Below, piece by piece: positions 13,882-14,063 of a stretch of DNA of 14,063 nt. The stretch's first letter is position 1. Each line of letters opens with the position of its first letter. The position numbers and the translations under genes are program-made. A model generated the notes under the pieces. That model was not told the DNA's origin and made no database searches. It was given only the letters and a program-made list of their open reading frames with translations. The stretch spans positions 1 through 14,063 of the forward strand of contig JAEZBO010000198.1 of NCBI GenBank assembly GCA_023427085.1. Direction: 5' to 3'. This DNA is from Pseudomonadota bacterium (GTDB lineage: Bacteria; Pseudomonadota; Gammaproteobacteria; Burkholderiales; Burkholderiaceae_B).

Positions 13882-14063
13882 TCAGTTGGAATCGATCTGC
13901 ACGCGCTCGTCGAACCATTGCGGGATCGGCAAGGTGAAGCTGTCCATGTAGCGCCGCCAGGCCAGGTCGGCCTGGGTGCCCAGCATCGGCAGCGCCGTGC
14001 CGGCGCGCCGGCCGTCGGCCTGCGCGGCCAGCAGCAGGCGCGTGACGTCGCCCACGCGCGGGC
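13882..14063 (-). CDS. DUF3613-like protein, C-terminal part (5' end outside window)
   Basis: The last 59 or so codons of a minus-strand gene run off the right edge; the stop is at 13882-13884. The readable end contains RVGDVTRLLLAAQADGRRAG, then ALPMLGTQADLAWRRYMDSF and finally PIPQWFDERVQIDSN. This pattern (GD-TR-LL--Q--G, ALPMLG, RY-DSF--PIP) is that of small DUF3613 proteins, which I know from Tad/Flp pilus loci of Burkholderiales next to tadG. The family's function is unknown; most are short exported proteins, and here the N-terminal signal would be outside the window. The TadG-like start lies 11 bases downstream, so the two are very probably cotranscribed and coupled. The family call is from memory of the motif. 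Confidence 0.72.
   Translation of the reverse strand, partial: PRVGDVTRLLLAAQADGRRAGTALPMLGTQADLAWRRYMDSFTLPIPQWFDERVQIDSN

Noticed and set aside
11783..13951. Plus-strand open frame of about 720 codons opposite the TadG-like gene
   Set aside because: Its translation is rich in Arg, Ala, Gln and His with no domain signature, as expected for an antisense frame of GC-rich DNA. The minus-strand frame has a clear Tad motif.

Overview
The window is uniformly GC-rich and densely coded. Its gene content points to a betaproteobacterium of the Burkholderiales, most likely the Alcaligenaceae (Bordetella/Achromobacter-like). The markers are an orphan Bug-type tricarboxylate receptor, the earP-efp pair with an arginine-type EF-P, DUF2863, DUF2968 and DUF3613 proteins, and a Tad-type pilus component. 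The genus is inferred from gene content and was not tested. No rRNA, tRNA, CRISPR array, insertion sequence or phage gene was seen.

Layout. (1) 1-758 is the 3' end of aconitase acnA. It is closed by a strong UUCG-loop terminator that lies inside the 3' codons of a convergent small membrane-protein gene (779-1150, -). (2) 1246-1713 (+) encodes an acidic 155-residue protein with weak resemblance to ComJ. A 299-bp non-coding stretch follows, with an AT-rich island carrying an IclR-type dyad. (3) 2013-4621 is a compact catabolic module. An IclR-family regulator (-) diverges from a Bug periplasmic receptor, which overlaps by ATGA a RutB-type cysteine hydrolase. (4) A DODA-type extradiol dioxygenase (4539-5351, -) converges on the hydrolase gene and overlaps it by 83 bp. 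(5) 5574-8631 (+) holds a DUF2863 gene, earP and efp, closed by a bidirectional terminator shared with a DUF1178 gene (8781-9242, -). (6) 9423-14063 is all minus strand. In order of transcription it holds the 3' end of a DUF3613-like gene, a large TadG-like gene, a sigma-54 activator with a degenerate receiver-like N terminus, and a DUF2968 lipoprotein with its own promoter and terminator.

How the parts work together. EarP transfers rhamnose to Arg32 of the EF-P encoded next to it, which activates EF-P for relief of ribosome stalling at proline stretches. The IclR-Bug-hydrolase set looks like uptake or sensing plus hydrolysis of a small amide or ureido compound. The right-hand block looks like the distal end of a Flp/Tad pilus locus with an attached sigma-54 activator.

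Most of the window is recognisable. The least explained items are the ComJ-like acidic protein, the isolated IclR-type box, the two mutually exclusive hairpins in the efp leader, the GC-rich dyad before the sigma-54 regulator gene, and the cysteine-rich TadG-like protein. I do not see a complete, clearly undescribed system.
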